Source: Lachnospiraceae bacterium
Lineage (GTDB): Bacteria > Bacillota > Clostridia > Lachnospirales > Lachnospiraceae
Length of the DNA stretch: 64,000 nucleotides
Direction: 5' to 3'
Assembly (NCBI GenBank): GCA_017437965.1
Contig: JAFRWN010000040.1
Span: forward strand, 19,404-83,403
Below, in pieces: positions 34,634 to 42,886 of the stretch. The notes beneath the pieces were generated by a model. The model made no database searches and had not been told where the DNA came from. It saw only the letters and a program-made list of their open reading frames with translations. Numbering within the stretch: the stretch's first letter is position 1; each line of letters starts with the position of its first letter. Both the position numbers and the translations under genes were made by a program.

Positions 34634-35008
34634 TTAAAACATATTCTTATACTGGGCTTCAATAACCTTCCTCAGATGAAGCATTTCATCGGAAGTAAGT
34701 TTTTTCTGTCCAAGATAACTGTCAATGAATTCCGTAAGACTTCCGCTGAACACTTTGTCGATCAGTGCATCTGTCTCAATCTGCTGCACTTCCTTTTTTG
34801 TTATGCAGGCTTTGCAGATAAATCCGGGATCCACTCTTTTAACAGCACCTTTATCTATCAATCGTTTAATTACAGTATAAGTAGTATTCTTCTCCCAGCC
34901 GATATAATCCTTGATTATCTTCGCAATATCCTTAGCCGGAAGGCTCTGGTTGCTCCAGAGCATCTCCATTACATTCAATTCACCTTCATGAAGTCTGATT
35001 GTACTCAT
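34634..35008 (-). CDS. BlaI/MecI/CopY family transcriptional repressor
   Basis: A 124-residue winged-helix repressor. The DNA-binding part (LHEGELNVMEMLWSNQSLPAKDI, NTTYTVIKRLIDKGAV) and the helical dimer domain with its Cys-containing segment (GFICKACITKKEV) fit the Penicillinase_R family. In classical systems BlaI is cleaved through the membrane sensor BlaR1; no BlaR1, beta-lactamase or copper pump gene lies nearby, so this is an orphan repressor. A 14-base palindrome in its leader suggests autoregulation. Confidence 0.9.
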   Translation of the reverse strand: MSTIRLHEGELNVMEMLWSNQSLPAKDIAKIIKDYIGWEKNTTYTVIKRLIDKGAVKRVDPGFICKACITKKEVQQIETDALIDKVFSGSLTEFIDSYLGQKKLTSDEMLHLRKVIEAQYKNMF

Positions 35009-35023
35009 ATCGTTTACCCTTCT

Positions 35024-35037
35024 AATACTTTAGTATT
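35024..35037. promoter_or_regulatory. palindromic operator in the blaI-type gene leader
   Basis: AATACT-TT-AGTATT is a perfect palindrome placed between the -10 and the start codon. BlaI-family dimers bind comparable palindromes with TACT/AGTA-like arms. A second, imperfect palindrome (TTCTA..TAGAA, 35052-35067) overlaps the -10. Confidence 0.65.
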
Positions 35038-35050
35038 GACAAGCAGATTT

Positions 35051-35079
35051 ATTCTACTATAATAGAAAGGCAAAGTCAA
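35051..35079 (-). promoter_or_regulatory. sigma-A promoter of the blaI-type gene
   Basis: TTGACT (35074-35079) and TAGAAT (35051-35056) are separated by exactly 17 bases on the minus strand; both hexamers match five of six. The palindrome at 35024-35037 lies just downstream. Confidence 0.85.
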
Positions 35080-35142
35080 GAGGATTTTTAAGAAATGGAG
35101 CAGGCTGAAAAGCTCATTTTATACAAGATATTGACCTTGATA

Positions 35143-36420
35143 TCAGACCAGTATTTCATCAATACAAGATATAGCATAATTGGGAATATATATTTTTTTG
35201 TTCTGTTTTTCAAAATTCCTGTTGCTGAGTATTACTGATGTTACATTAATATTTTCATTGGCATATACATCCGTTGAGCGGCTTCTTTTATCTTCTTTTT
35301 CTGTAATTTTGCAGGCAAAAGTACTGTTCTTGTACCTGATGACAAAATCAATGAAAGCCACATAATCCGAGCGCCAGTAATTGACAGCAATATCTGAACC
35401 GCAAAGTTCGCAAGCAACACTGTTTCTTTTAACCATATATGAAATATGTTCGAGACAATCGGTTCTTCCGATTCTGTTCGACAGCTGTAGAAGCTTATCG
35501 TATAATACTCCGCTGTCATAAAAATAAAGCAGAAAATATCTTTTGTCATCTATGCGTTCAACTTTTATCAGAAAATTATTATCGACAAGAAAATCTATGG
35601 CCTTTCCGAAGATTTTTAAAGTACCGCCCTTTCTTATTGAAGCAAAGTTGAATCTGTAATAGTTTCCCTCAAGCATCTGCATGAGTATGGAGTTACAGAT
35701 CTGTCTGCAGTATTGTTTATTTACATCATCAAGACCCGAATGTTCAAGTAATTTTTCCAGGGCATAAATATATTGAGCCTCATGGATATTTTTCAGTTCT
35801 TCAAAAGTAAGTTCATTGTTGATATATGTATTGAAAGCATTGGGAAGTCCGCCATATGCCAGATATGCTTCATATTCCTTGCAAAGATCATTGTGATAGA
35901 GAGCCGGAAGTTTGCTTAATATGCTTGTATGACCGCTGATCATTTCTATATATTGAAGTCTTCTGGAATTTCTGAGGATGTCAAAGAAGCTGTTGGGACG
36001 CAGAACACAGACTGTATTCTCTTTTACAATATCAGATACAAGCTTGTTTTTAACCCTCATTGTCATTATCATGGTATAACCAAGATCGCGAAGGAAAGGA
36101 TAGACCAAGTTACAGAAAAGTGCCGAACACTCGATGCTTTCAATGATCAGTATGGTATTTTTCATCTGGCTGTCCATTACTCCACAAAGTTTCCGGAAAT
36201 CTTCATTGAAATTACTGCTTCCTGTCAGGTTTTTAAGCTTTGAAAGAAAAACCCCGTCATATTCACAGTCAATAAATACAAAATTCCTCTTGCTTTTTTT
36301 ACATAGTCTATAACAGAACTGGGTTTTACCGACTCCCGGAAGCCCATGGATCAACACCCTGTTTTTATGCATGAGGGCATTCTTTACCTCTATTTCAAAA
36401 CGATTATATTTATTGTTCAT
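35143..36420 (-). CDS. AAA_14/DUF4143-type ATPase with degenerate nuclease-like end
   Basis: A 425-residue protein. Walker A is GLPGVGKT (26-33) and the Walker B position reads LIIESIE (91-97), with Glu in place of the usual Asp. The C-terminus has the DUF4143 pattern YWRSD...IDFVI (348-361), a fold related to PD-(D/E)XK nucleases: Asp358 is kept, but the usual E-x-K reads FACK (368-371), so the Glu is missing and nuclease activity is unlikely. The role of these widespread ATPases is unknown. It follows rluD by 22 bases at the end of the division cluster. Confidence 0.8.
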   Translation of the reverse strand: MNNKYNRFEIEVKNALMHKNRVLIHGLPGVGKTQFCYRLCKKSKRNFVFIDCEYDGVFLSKLKNLTGSSNFNEDFRKLCGVMDSQMKNTILIIESIECSALFCNLVYPFLRDLGYTMIMTMRVKNKLVSDIVKENTVCVLRPNSFFDILRNSRRLQYIEMISGHTSILSKLPALYHNDLCKEYEAYLAYGGLPNAFNTYINNELTFEELKNIHEAQYIYALEKLLEHSGLDDVNKQYCRQICNSILMQMLEGNYYRFNFASIRKGGTLKIFGKAIDFLVDNNFLIKVERIDDKRYFLLYFYDSGVLYDKLLQLSNRIGRTDCLEHISYMVKRNSVACELCGSDIAVNYWRSDYVAFIDFVIRYKNSTFACKITEKEDKRSRSTDVYANENINVTSVILSNRNFEKQNKKIYIPNYAISCIDEILV

Positions 36421-36442
36421 GATTCGTACTCTTTCAGATATA

Positions 36443-37423
36443 TTAAATAATATTCTTTTCGGTTATAAGTCGTAAAACGTGATCGTATTCTTCCTTTGAA
36501 CTGCAGATTTTTCTAATTATTTCAATAAAATATTCAGGAAGATGTGAAGAAAATTCAATATAATTGCCGCTTGTAGGATGGATAAAGCCCAGTACTGCGG
36601 CATGAAGTACCTGACCTTCTGTTTTGTAGGGCTGTTTTTTACTACCGTAAATATCATCACCGAGAAGAGAATGGCCTATACTTGCCATATGTACCCTTAT
36701 CTGATGTGTGCGACCGGTTTCAAGAGTACATTCAATAAGTGAATATGGTGCATCAAAACTGTAAATCACACGGTAATGTGTAACTGCCCTTCTTCCGTTT
36801 TTAACATTTACAGCCATTTTCTTACGGTCAACAGGATGTCTGCCGATTTCTTTGTCAACAGTTCCCTCGTTTTCTTTAAAATGGCCGTTTACTATGCAAT
36901 AATATTTTCTTGTGATATCATGGGTACTGAGCTTTTCGGCAAGAGTTACATGTGCCTTGTCATTTTTGCAGATCACGAGCAGTCCGGTAGTATTCATATC
37001 AATCCTGTGAACTATTCCGGGACGCAGTTCACCATTGATTCCCGAAAGACTGTCCTTACAATGATACATAAGGGCATTTACCAAAGTATCCGAATAATGG
37101 CCGGGTGCAGGATGAACAACCATACCTTTTGGTTTGTCAATTATTATAATGTCTTCGTCTTCGTAGATTATTTTTAATGGAATATTCTCTGCACTAATAT
37201 TTATTTCCGAAACAGCAGGAATATAAAGAGTCAGCCTGTCGCCCTCTGCGCATTTATAACTGTTGGAAGTAACAACACTTCCGTTTACAAGAAGTTTTCC
37301 TTCACTGACAAGCTTCTGGATCCGGCTTCTGCTCAGGGAGTCATCGATTTTGGAAATTATTTTATCGATGCGCTCCCCTGCAAAATCTTTACTAACTGTC
37401 AATTCTTTTTTGTTTTCAGCCAT
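36443..37423 (-). CDS. rluD: RluD-type pseudouridine synthase
   Basis: A 326-residue synthase that isomerises uridines in 23S rRNA. Residues 5-75 hold an S4 RNA-binding domain; the catalytic Asp is in GIVHRIDMNTTGLLV and the conserved TGRTHQIRVH follows. The ATG at 37423, seven bases after GAGG, lies inside the end of lspA (25-base overlap). An lspA-rluD order is very common in Firmicutes. Confidence 0.93.
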   Translation of the reverse strand: MAENKKELTVSKDFAGERIDKIISKIDDSLSRSRIQKLVSEGKLLVNGSVVTSNSYKCAEGDRLTLYIPAVSEINISAENIPLKIIYEDEDIIIIDKPKGMVVHPAPGHYSDTLVNALMYHCKDSLSGINGELRPGIVHRIDMNTTGLLVICKNDKAHVTLAEKLSTHDITRKYYCIVNGHFKENEGTVDKEIGRHPVDRKKMAVNVKNGRRAVTHYRVIYSFDAPYSLIECTLETGRTHQIRVHMASIGHSLLGDDIYGSKKQPYKTEGQVLHAAVLGFIHPTSGNYIEFSSHLPEYFIEIIRKICSSKEEYDHVLRLITEKNII

Positions 37424-37905
37424 TCAAAATCCTCATCCTTATATACAAAAAGGATCAAAATTATCAGCAATATAGTTGAACAGGTCACATATATATCAGC
37501 CACGTTGAATATCGGGAAATTGATCAGACTGAAATAAATGAAATCAGTCACATACTTAAAACACAACCTGTCGATGAGATTTCCGACAGCACCGCAAAGG
37601 ATAAAAGAAAGAGCTATCACAAGTGGCAGATTTCTTTTACTGTAGGGCACGCGTAAAAGGATATACGCAATAACTGCAATAAGTATAACAGAAACAAGTC
37701 CGAGAATAATGGCCTTGCCCTGAAAAGAGCCCCACACTGCGCCTGTGTTTTTCAGGAACCTGAATTCAAGCACTTTTTTTATCAAAACCTTTTCGCCTGT
37801 TTTCAGACTATCCCTGGCAATATATTTAGTAAGCTGGTCAAGTATGAGTCCCGGAATGAAAATCAAGAGGAAAATAATGACATTTTTCTTAGTGCCTTTT
37901 TCCAT
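37399..37905 (-). CDS. lspA: lipoprotein signal peptidase II
   Basis: A 168-residue membrane protease with four membrane helices that removes the signal peptide of diacylated prolipoproteins. The two catalytic aspartates lie in AVGNLIDRL and FPIFNVADIYV. It starts right after the divIVA stop and overlaps rluD. The DD-carboxypeptidase at 41901-42884, with its lipobox, is a likely client. Confidence 0.95.
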   Translation of the reverse strand: MEKGTKKNVIIFLLIFIPGLILDQLTKYIARDSLKTGEKVLIKKVLEFRFLKNTGAVWGSFQGKAIILGLVSVILIAVIAYILLRVPYSKRNLPLVIALSFILCGAVGNLIDRLCFKYVTDFIYFSLINFPIFNVADIYVTCSTILLIILILFVYKDEDFEWLKTKKN

Positions 37906-38415
37906 TTAGTTTTTCTCTTCCTCTTTCCTGCCGGCCTGTTCTTTATATGCCTCAAGCCTGCTCATGTCAATCTTGAAGGAATCACTGTTAAGTAGCTGGA
38001 TCTGGGCATTTGATGCAGCAATAAACTGTGATCTGTAGGTTTCATACTGTCTTACAAGATCACGTGTTGCGTCATAGACCTGTCCAAGCTGTCTCTTTGC
38101 GGTAAGAAGTATGTTCTCAGCCTCTGCCCTGGCTTCCTTTTCAATAGCCTCTGCATTAAGCTCAGCCGTCTTCTTCGTCTCTTCAGCAGATTTCTCGGCA
38201 AGAACAAGAGCTTTATGAAGAGACTTTTCCATGTTCTCATAGTAAGCAATCTTCTCATTCAGCTGATCTATTTTTTCACTTGTCTCAAGAGACTGTCTGT
38301 AAAGTGTTTCATAGTCCTTAAGAATAATGCTCTTGAATTCATCAACCTGGTTTTTGGAATAACCGTGAGCCGACATCTTGAATTCGGTTTTCTGGATCTC
38401 GATAGGTGTGATCAT
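37906..38415 (-). CDS. divIVA: DivIVA family cell-division/polarity protein
   Basis: A 169-residue coiled-coil protein with the membrane-curvature binding start MITPIEIQKTEFKMSAHGYS and a long helix from about 25 to 140. DivIVA marks poles and septa. It follows sepF by 15 bases and has AAGGAG seven bases before its ATG. The C-terminal charged tail (YKEQAGRKEEEKN) is short compared with actinobacterial forms. Confidence 0.93.
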   Translation of the reverse strand: MITPIEIQKTEFKMSAHGYSKNQVDEFKSIILKDYETLYRQSLETSEKIDQLNEKIAYYENMEKSLHKALVLAEKSAEETKKTAELNAEAIEKEARAEAENILLTAKRQLGQVYDATRDLVRQYETYRSQFIAASNAQIQLLNSDSFKIDMSRLEAYKEQAGRKEEEKN

Positions 38416-38430
38416 CTATTTTCTCCTTAT

Positions 38431-39072
38431 TTATATTCTGTTGAAGGTAGGAACACCAAAACCGTTCTTCTGAACCATGCTCATGTAATCGCCGGAAACA
38501 TCAACATCCTTGGGCGAGAAAAGATAAATCTTCTCAGAAATGGTATGAATGTTGCCTTCGATAACATAGATGCATCCGCAGATGAAGTCCATTATACGCT
38601 GTGATTCCTCATCAGAGATTTCATCAAAGCTTACAATAATTGCCCTGCCGGAAGTGAGGCTGTCACAGATCACCTGTGCATCCGAGAAATTTCTTGCCTT
38701 GTAAATACTTATATCAGATGCATCCTGAGTTCTTTTGACAGGCTTCGGATTTCTGTAAGATGAATATGAACTCTCCGGACTTCTCGGAGGTGTAATGTTC
38801 GTTGAAGTATAAGAAGAAAATTTCTCAACTGTTGACTGCTTCTTTTTATCCTTTGAAGACTTATTTAAAGCAGAATCATATGAATCATAATCATCAGTGT
38901 ATGATGAATCATAATCAGTTGATTTTTTGCGTGGAGTATAACTGCTCTCACGTTTTTTTTCGGCATTTTCCTTTCTTTCAAGGTTTTTCATTTCCTTCTC
39001 ATACAGTTCATCATCGTCATCTTCATCTTCATCCATAAAGATTGCATCCTTCAAGCTACTAAGCAGACCCAT
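38431..39072 (-). CDS. sepF: SepF cell-division protein
   Basis: A 213-residue FtsZ-ring anchor. An N-terminal amphipathic helix (MGLLSSLKDAIFMDEDED) attaches to the membrane, residues 25-115 are a charged Ser/Tyr/Lys-rich linker longer than in Bacillus, and the C-terminal SepF core (about 122-205) shows DAQVICDSLTSGRAIIVSFDE. It lies between yggS and divIVA, the canonical Firmicutes order (yggS-sepF-...-divIVA). Confidence 0.94.
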   Translation of the reverse strand: MGLLSSLKDAIFMDEDEDDDDELYEKEMKNLERKENAEKKRESSYTPRKKSTDYDSSYTDDYDSYDSALNKSSKDKKKQSTVEKFSSYTSTNITPPRSPESSYSSYRNPKPVKRTQDASDISIYKARNFSDAQVICDSLTSGRAIIVSFDEISDEESQRIMDFICGCIYVIEGNIHTISEKIYLFSPKDVDVSGDYMSMVQKNGFGVPTFNRI

Positions 39073-39098
39073 TTTTTTGTCCTCCTGTTATAATTTTA

Positions 39099-39803
39099 TT
39101 ATTGCTTGGCGCTGTAGTCCCTTGCGCCGAAAATTGCTGTTCCAATTCGGATATAGCTTGCACCTTCTTCGATTGCACATTCATAGTCATTGGTCATGCC
39201 CATTGAAAGTTCGGTAAGCTTAAGTCCGTCGATACCTAATGAATTTATTTTATCTTTGTATTCCCTGAGTCCTCTGAAGAACTCTCTGTTATCCTCCGGC
39301 TCATTTGCAAGCGGCGGAATGCACATAAGTCCTACAAGGGAAATATTTTTTAATTCTGAAATCTTAACAGCAGCGTCGAGGGCATCTTCTGGTTTAAATC
39401 CATGCTTGCTCTCCTCAGCGGCCATATTAAGCTCCAGCATTATTTTCTGTACTTTGCCGATACGTTCAGCTTCTTTGTCTATAAAAGCAGCAAGTTCCAA
39501 AGAGTCGACCGCATGAATATATTCTGCGTATTTAACGACCTTTCTTACTTTGTTTTTCTGAAGAGGCCCTATCATATGCCAGATAATGTCTTTCGGAAGT
39601 TCTTCAGCCTTTGCACAAAGCTCCTGTACATAGTTTTCTCCGAAATTTCTTTCGCCTGTATTATAGGCTTCAATTATCATTTCGGACGGTTTGGTTTTTG
39701 ATACACAGATAAGGCTTACCTCGCCGGTCCTGCCACATTTCTCGGCACATGCCTCAATATTCTTTTTTACTTCCGCAAGTCTATCCGAAACAGATTCACT
39801 CAT
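39099..39803 (-). CDS. yggS: YggS/PROSC PLP homeostasis protein
   Basis: A 234-residue PLP-binding TIM-barrel protein that buffers PLP. The PLP lysine is in SLICVSKTKPSEMI and the phosphate-binding end in LSMGMTNDYECAIEEGAS. The frame extends eight codons further, but the ATG at 39803 has GGAGG eight bases upstream and gives the usual length. It belongs to the division cluster with sepF and divIVA. Confidence 0.94.
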   Translation of the reverse strand: MSESVSDRLAEVKKNIEACAEKCGRTGEVSLICVSKTKPSEMIIEAYNTGERNFGENYVQELCAKAEELPKDIIWHMIGPLQKNKVRKVVKYAEYIHAVDSLELAAFIDKEAERIGKVQKIMLELNMAAEESKHGFKPEDALDAAVKISELKNISLVGLMCIPPLANEPEDNREFFRGLREYKDKINSLGIDGLKLTELSMGMTNDYECAIEEGASYIRIGTAIFGARDYSAKQ

Positions 39804-39823
39804 CTTCTTCACCTCCGAAATCA

Positions 39824-41245
39824 TCAATAAATCTGAAGATTCTCATTTATAAGTTTTGAATTAAGAACAATATGATCATGAACACTGAGGCTTCTGTCAG
39901 CTCCCGCAGCAACGATACAGTATTCGTCACCCCGGTTTATCATCTCGGTTCTTCTGAAAACGGCATAGCCCTTGTTGACATTGAAAACGCCCTCAAGGGA
40001 TTCAATAACGCTGACCTGGTAAAGCGTTTCATCCTCCATGCAGTAAACATACTGACCATGTTCAAAATCCTTGGTGTCTACATAAACAACACCTTTGTCC
40101 TTGTCTTCATAATAACATTCAGCAGGTATGAATTCATAGCTGGTCTGTCTGGTTTCTTTGTCATAGTTCATATAAGTGAAACCATATTTTACTTCATTGC
40201 CCTCTTCATAGGAAATGTAATATTCGGAAGGAATTACGTAAAATTCCTTATAGGTCAGGGAAGTAGTCGGAATTTTAAGGCCTTCCTGGTCGCTTATATC
40301 AAGCTCAATATCAAGGAAACGCTGTCTTAAATATCTTACTACATAGTCACTCATATCAACCTTGCAGAAATGTTCATTATCCTTCATGAAGAATGAACAT
40401 TTCTGAGTGAGGTGAAAATCATCATTCCGGATCGTAAAAGAAATGCTTTGCTTTCCGGACAGTTTTTCATACTGCTCGTCAGTAAGCCTTATCACCAGGC
40501 TCCAGTTTTCATCTGAAATCAGCTTGTATACAAGTGAGTTCTGCTCTTTTATTTCGGAATCATAGAGATTCTTCGAATTGTAATTCGTTTTATCAAAGCT
40601 TTTCGGAGAAACATCATCTGCCTTTATGCCGTCAAGCGAATCGGAAAAGAATGAAACAACACCCGATGCATCTGATTTTACGACATTGAAATTGACAGTT
40701 TTTTCCTGTCCTTCCATTATTTCGCTGAGATGTTCCATTACATAGGTATCGGAAATACCAAGGATCTCGGATTCAATATTTTCCCTGAGTTCATATACAT
40801 CGGAATAATCATCACTTTCAAAGCTGTCAGAAAACCTAGAAACATATGATTTAAGGGAATTGACATCCGATGTAGAAAATGAATAGCTGTAATTATAGTC
40901 GGCAAGATAATCATGGATATTCTTGCTTTCGTCTATGGAATATACAGTATTGCCGACTGCGATCCTTGCACCGTTACGGACATAAAAGTTAGTGTAGCCA
41001 GCCTTGTCGGTATAATACCCCTGTTCATTTCTTATAATGATTGCTTCTGTTCTGCGGTTAAAGGACATGTTTTCTGCCTGCACCTCATAGATGGAGAGAT
41101 GCTCTTTTCTCAGGCTTACAACAATATTAACAACCATATAAATAAAGACAAGAATAATAACAAGAATTCCGATATTGAAATTTCTCACATTCCTGGTCCG
41201 TTTTATCTTCGGCGGTTTAATTTGTTTTGATTCCCTGTCCTTCAC
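39824..41245 (-). CDS. HlyD-like membrane protein of the sepF-divIVA cluster
   Basis: A 473-residue protein with a basic cytosolic start, one membrane helix (about 24-44) and a long outside region with a biotinyl/HlyD-like barrel-sandwich segment (VYEVQAENMSFNRRTEAIIIRNEQG; later VVSFFSDSLDG) interrupted by helices. No ABC or outer partner is encoded beside it, so an efflux role is doubtful; the place in the division cluster suggests an envelope or septum role. The GTG at 41245 is preferred to an ATG at 41266: GGAGG lies six bases before the GTG, while the upstream ATG has no ribosome site and lies near the predicted transcription start. Confidence 0.75.
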   Translation of the reverse strand: MKDRESKQIKPPKIKRTRNVRNFNIGILVIILVFIYMVVNIVVSLRKEHLSIYEVQAENMSFNRRTEAIIIRNEQGYYTDKAGYTNFYVRNGARIAVGNTVYSIDESKNIHDYLADYNYSYSFSTSDVNSLKSYVSRFSDSFESDDYSDVYELRENIESEILGISDTYVMEHLSEIMEGQEKTVNFNVVKSDASGVVSFFSDSLDGIKADDVSPKSFDKTNYNSKNLYDSEIKEQNSLVYKLISDENWSLVIRLTDEQYEKLSGKQSISFTIRNDDFHLTQKCSFFMKDNEHFCKVDMSDYVVRYLRQRFLDIELDISDQEGLKIPTTSLTYKEFYVIPSEYYISYEEGNEVKYGFTYMNYDKETRQTSYEFIPAECYYEDKDKGVVYVDTKDFEHGQYVYCMEDETLYQVSVIESLEGVFNVNKGYAVFRRTEMINRGDEYCIVAAGADRSLSVHDHIVLNSKLINENLQIY

Positions 41246-41274
41246 TGCTTCCCTCCGGCAAAACATTCAAATAC

Positions 41275-41280
41275 ATTATA
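41275..41280 (-). promoter_or_regulatory. possible -10 of the HlyD-like/sepF/divIVA operon
   Basis: A perfect TATAAT on the minus strand, with TG directly before it, lies about 30 bases upstream of the GTG start. The -35 region (TTTTAT at 17 bases) is poor, so this is tentative. Confidence 0.4.
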
Positions 41281-41334
41281 CAGTATATGAGAAAAAAATA
41301 AAAGCCCCTATATTGTATTTTTTTATATTTTTTT

Positions 41335-41368
41335 CAAAAAAAGAAGGCGTACAATAAAGTACGCCTTC
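41335..41368 (-). terminator. terminator after the small P-loop gene
   Basis: A perfect 10-bp stem (41343-41352 with 41359-41368) with a six-base loop is followed on the minus strand by a run of about seven T. It isolates the P-loop gene from the division operon downstream. Confidence 0.92.
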
Positions 41369-41389
41369 CATTCAACCACAATACATTTA

Positions 41390-41809
41390 TTAAAGAGCTA
41401 CAACCAGTTTGCTCTTGATAAATTCCGAAAGCTCATCAGATTTCTGTGAGAACGAAACAATAATATCCACATTGAATTTCTGGGAAACATAATCGATCTT
41501 TTCAACAAATTTATCAGCTTCAGCTGCATCAAGCTTTGCAACCTTTAAGAAACTATCAAGATAGATCTTTTCAATATCATTGTCCTGTGAAAGAATACCG
41601 CAGATAAAACCTACAAATTCATCTGCACCGTCGATGCAATATTCGCGAACATTTATCAGACGGATTTTGTTATTCAGCTCATATATGTGCTGATTGTCTT
41701 TATCGAGATAAACAATGGTACCTCTTGCCGTTTTGATATCGGTATTTGCCTTGTCGAGAAGGATTTTTGTTTTACCTTTACCTTTTTCGCCTGCAATAAT
41801 CTGAACCAT
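41390..41809 (-). CDS. small P-loop ATP-binding protein, function unknown
   Basis: A 139-residue protein beginning VQIIAGEKGKGKTKILLDKAN, where GEKGKGKT (about 7-14) is a Walker A loop. A hydrophobic strand with an acidic residue (IEKIYLDSFLK) may be Walker B. The size is less than a full AAA or RecA domain, closer to a minimal P-loop NTPase; such genes in Clostridia are sometimes labelled twitching-motility or PilT-like, which I cannot support. It has its own promoter and terminator and sits between the elongation and division clusters, so a role in envelope growth is only a guess. Confidence 0.75.
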   Translation of the reverse strand: MVQIIAGEKGKGKTKILLDKANTDIKTARGTIVYLDKDNQHIYELNNKIRLINVREYCIDGADEFVGFICGILSQDNDIEKIYLDSFLKVAKLDAAEADKFVEKIDYVSQKFNVDIIVSFSQKSDELSEFIKSKLVVAL

Positions 41810-41843
41810 TTATTTGTCCTCCTTATGAGTTCTTTATGTTTAT

Positions 41844-41872
41844 ATTATAGAGCATAATCCACAAAAAGACAA
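41844..41872 (-). promoter_or_regulatory. promoter of the small P-loop gene
   Basis: TTGTCT (41867-41872) and a perfect TATAAT (41844-41849) are separated by 17 bases on the minus strand. A weak stem (AACAG 41871-41875 with CTGTT 41883-41887) followed by GTCTTTTT overlaps the -35 and may end the upstream carboxypeptidase transcript. Confidence 0.8.
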
Positions 41873-41900
41873 CAGGAAAATGCTGTTTTATATAAAAAAT

Positions 41901-42884
41901 TTATAAATCACCCGAGACCTTATTCATCAGGTAGGTCATCTGTGTATACAGATCCTTGTTATCTTTTGCACCGAAGATGGCAATGATGAATTCCTCATTG
42001 TCCTTGTTTCTTACACACTGGATAAGACAAGGTCCGGCAGCATAGGTATTTCCTGTTTTTCCGGCAATTATAGTCACACCCTCGGGTACTTCATATATGC
42101 CAAGCTTGTATTTATTTGTGGTCTTTACGGTCAGGTTCCTGAAGCTGCCCTCTCCTGTCTTATATGAAAAATCATATTCGGTCAGCTCGGAAATCTTTCT
42201 GAATATATCATATTCCAGACATTTCTTTAAAATAACATATTCATCATAGGCTGTTGTATAGTGATCGGAATCATGTAATCCGTGAGGATTCGTATTGTGG
42301 GTTCCGATGCAGCCGAGACTTATTGCCATTTCATTCATAAGCCTGCAGAAATCAGTTTCGCTCTGGCAGAGATAGTCGGCAAGGGCTGCTGCAGCATCAT
42401 TACCTGAATAAAGTAGCAGACAATAAAGAAGATCTTCGACTTTGATCACATCGCCGGCTTTGAAGCCCATGAGCTGGGCACCTTCCTCTGTAATTCCACA
42501 GTTATCCTGCTTAACAGTGTAATATTCATTAAGATTTCCGTTTTCAAGAATAACCAGAGTCGTCAAAAGCTTGGTTATAGATGCAGGATAAACCTGCTTG
42601 AAACAGTCTTTTGCATATACAAGCTCATTTTTTGTTATATTGATAACAAGTGTGGCTTTGTTTTTCAGGTTTTCATCATCGCTCATTTCTTCCGGCTTTA
42701 CATAACAAAGAGAACCTTCGGTCAGAAATGATGCGGAACGCCCTTCAATATACTCTCCGATATCAGAGCTTATCAGGTTGTCATCATCAGAGTAAAAAGC
42801 ATAAAGCTCGTCCTCCGGTTTTGAGCAGCCGCTTACCTGCAGTAAAAGTATCAGGCTTAAAAGAATTGCTGTTATTCTTTTCAT
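41901..42884 (-). CDS. lipoprotein D-alanyl-D-alanine carboxypeptidase
   Basis: A 327-residue penicillin-binding protein of the DacA/PBP5 class that trims pentapeptides. The lipobox VSGC puts the lipid on Cys20. The active site is SITK (Ser102, Lys105), SGN (160-162) and KTG (276-278). It lacks the C-terminal amphipathic helix domain of PBP5 and is instead a lipoprotein. The ATG at 42884 has AGGAG eight bases upstream; an upstream in-frame TTG is too close to it. It ends the mre-rodA cluster. Confidence 0.92.
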   Translation of the reverse strand: MKRITAILLSLILLLQVSGCSKPEDELYAFYSDDDNLISSDIGEYIEGRSASFLTEGSLCYVKPEEMSDDENLKNKATLVINITKNELVYAKDCFKQVYPASITKLLTTLVILENGNLNEYYTVKQDNCGITEEGAQLMGFKAGDVIKVEDLLYCLLLYSGNDAAAALADYLCQSETDFCRLMNEMAISLGCIGTHNTNPHGLHDSDHYTTAYDEYVILKKCLEYDIFRKISELTEYDFSYKTGEGSFRNLTVKTTNKYKLGIYEVPEGVTIIAGKTGNTYAAGPCLIQCVRNKDNEEFIIAIFGAKDNKDLYTQMTYLMNKVSGDL

Positions 42885-42886
42885 GA

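Noticed and set aside
34634..36420. BlaI-type repressor plus ATPase considered as a toxin-antitoxin or defence pair
   Set aside because: The genes have separate transcription, are 134 bases apart, and neither a toxin fold nor mobile-element signs are present.
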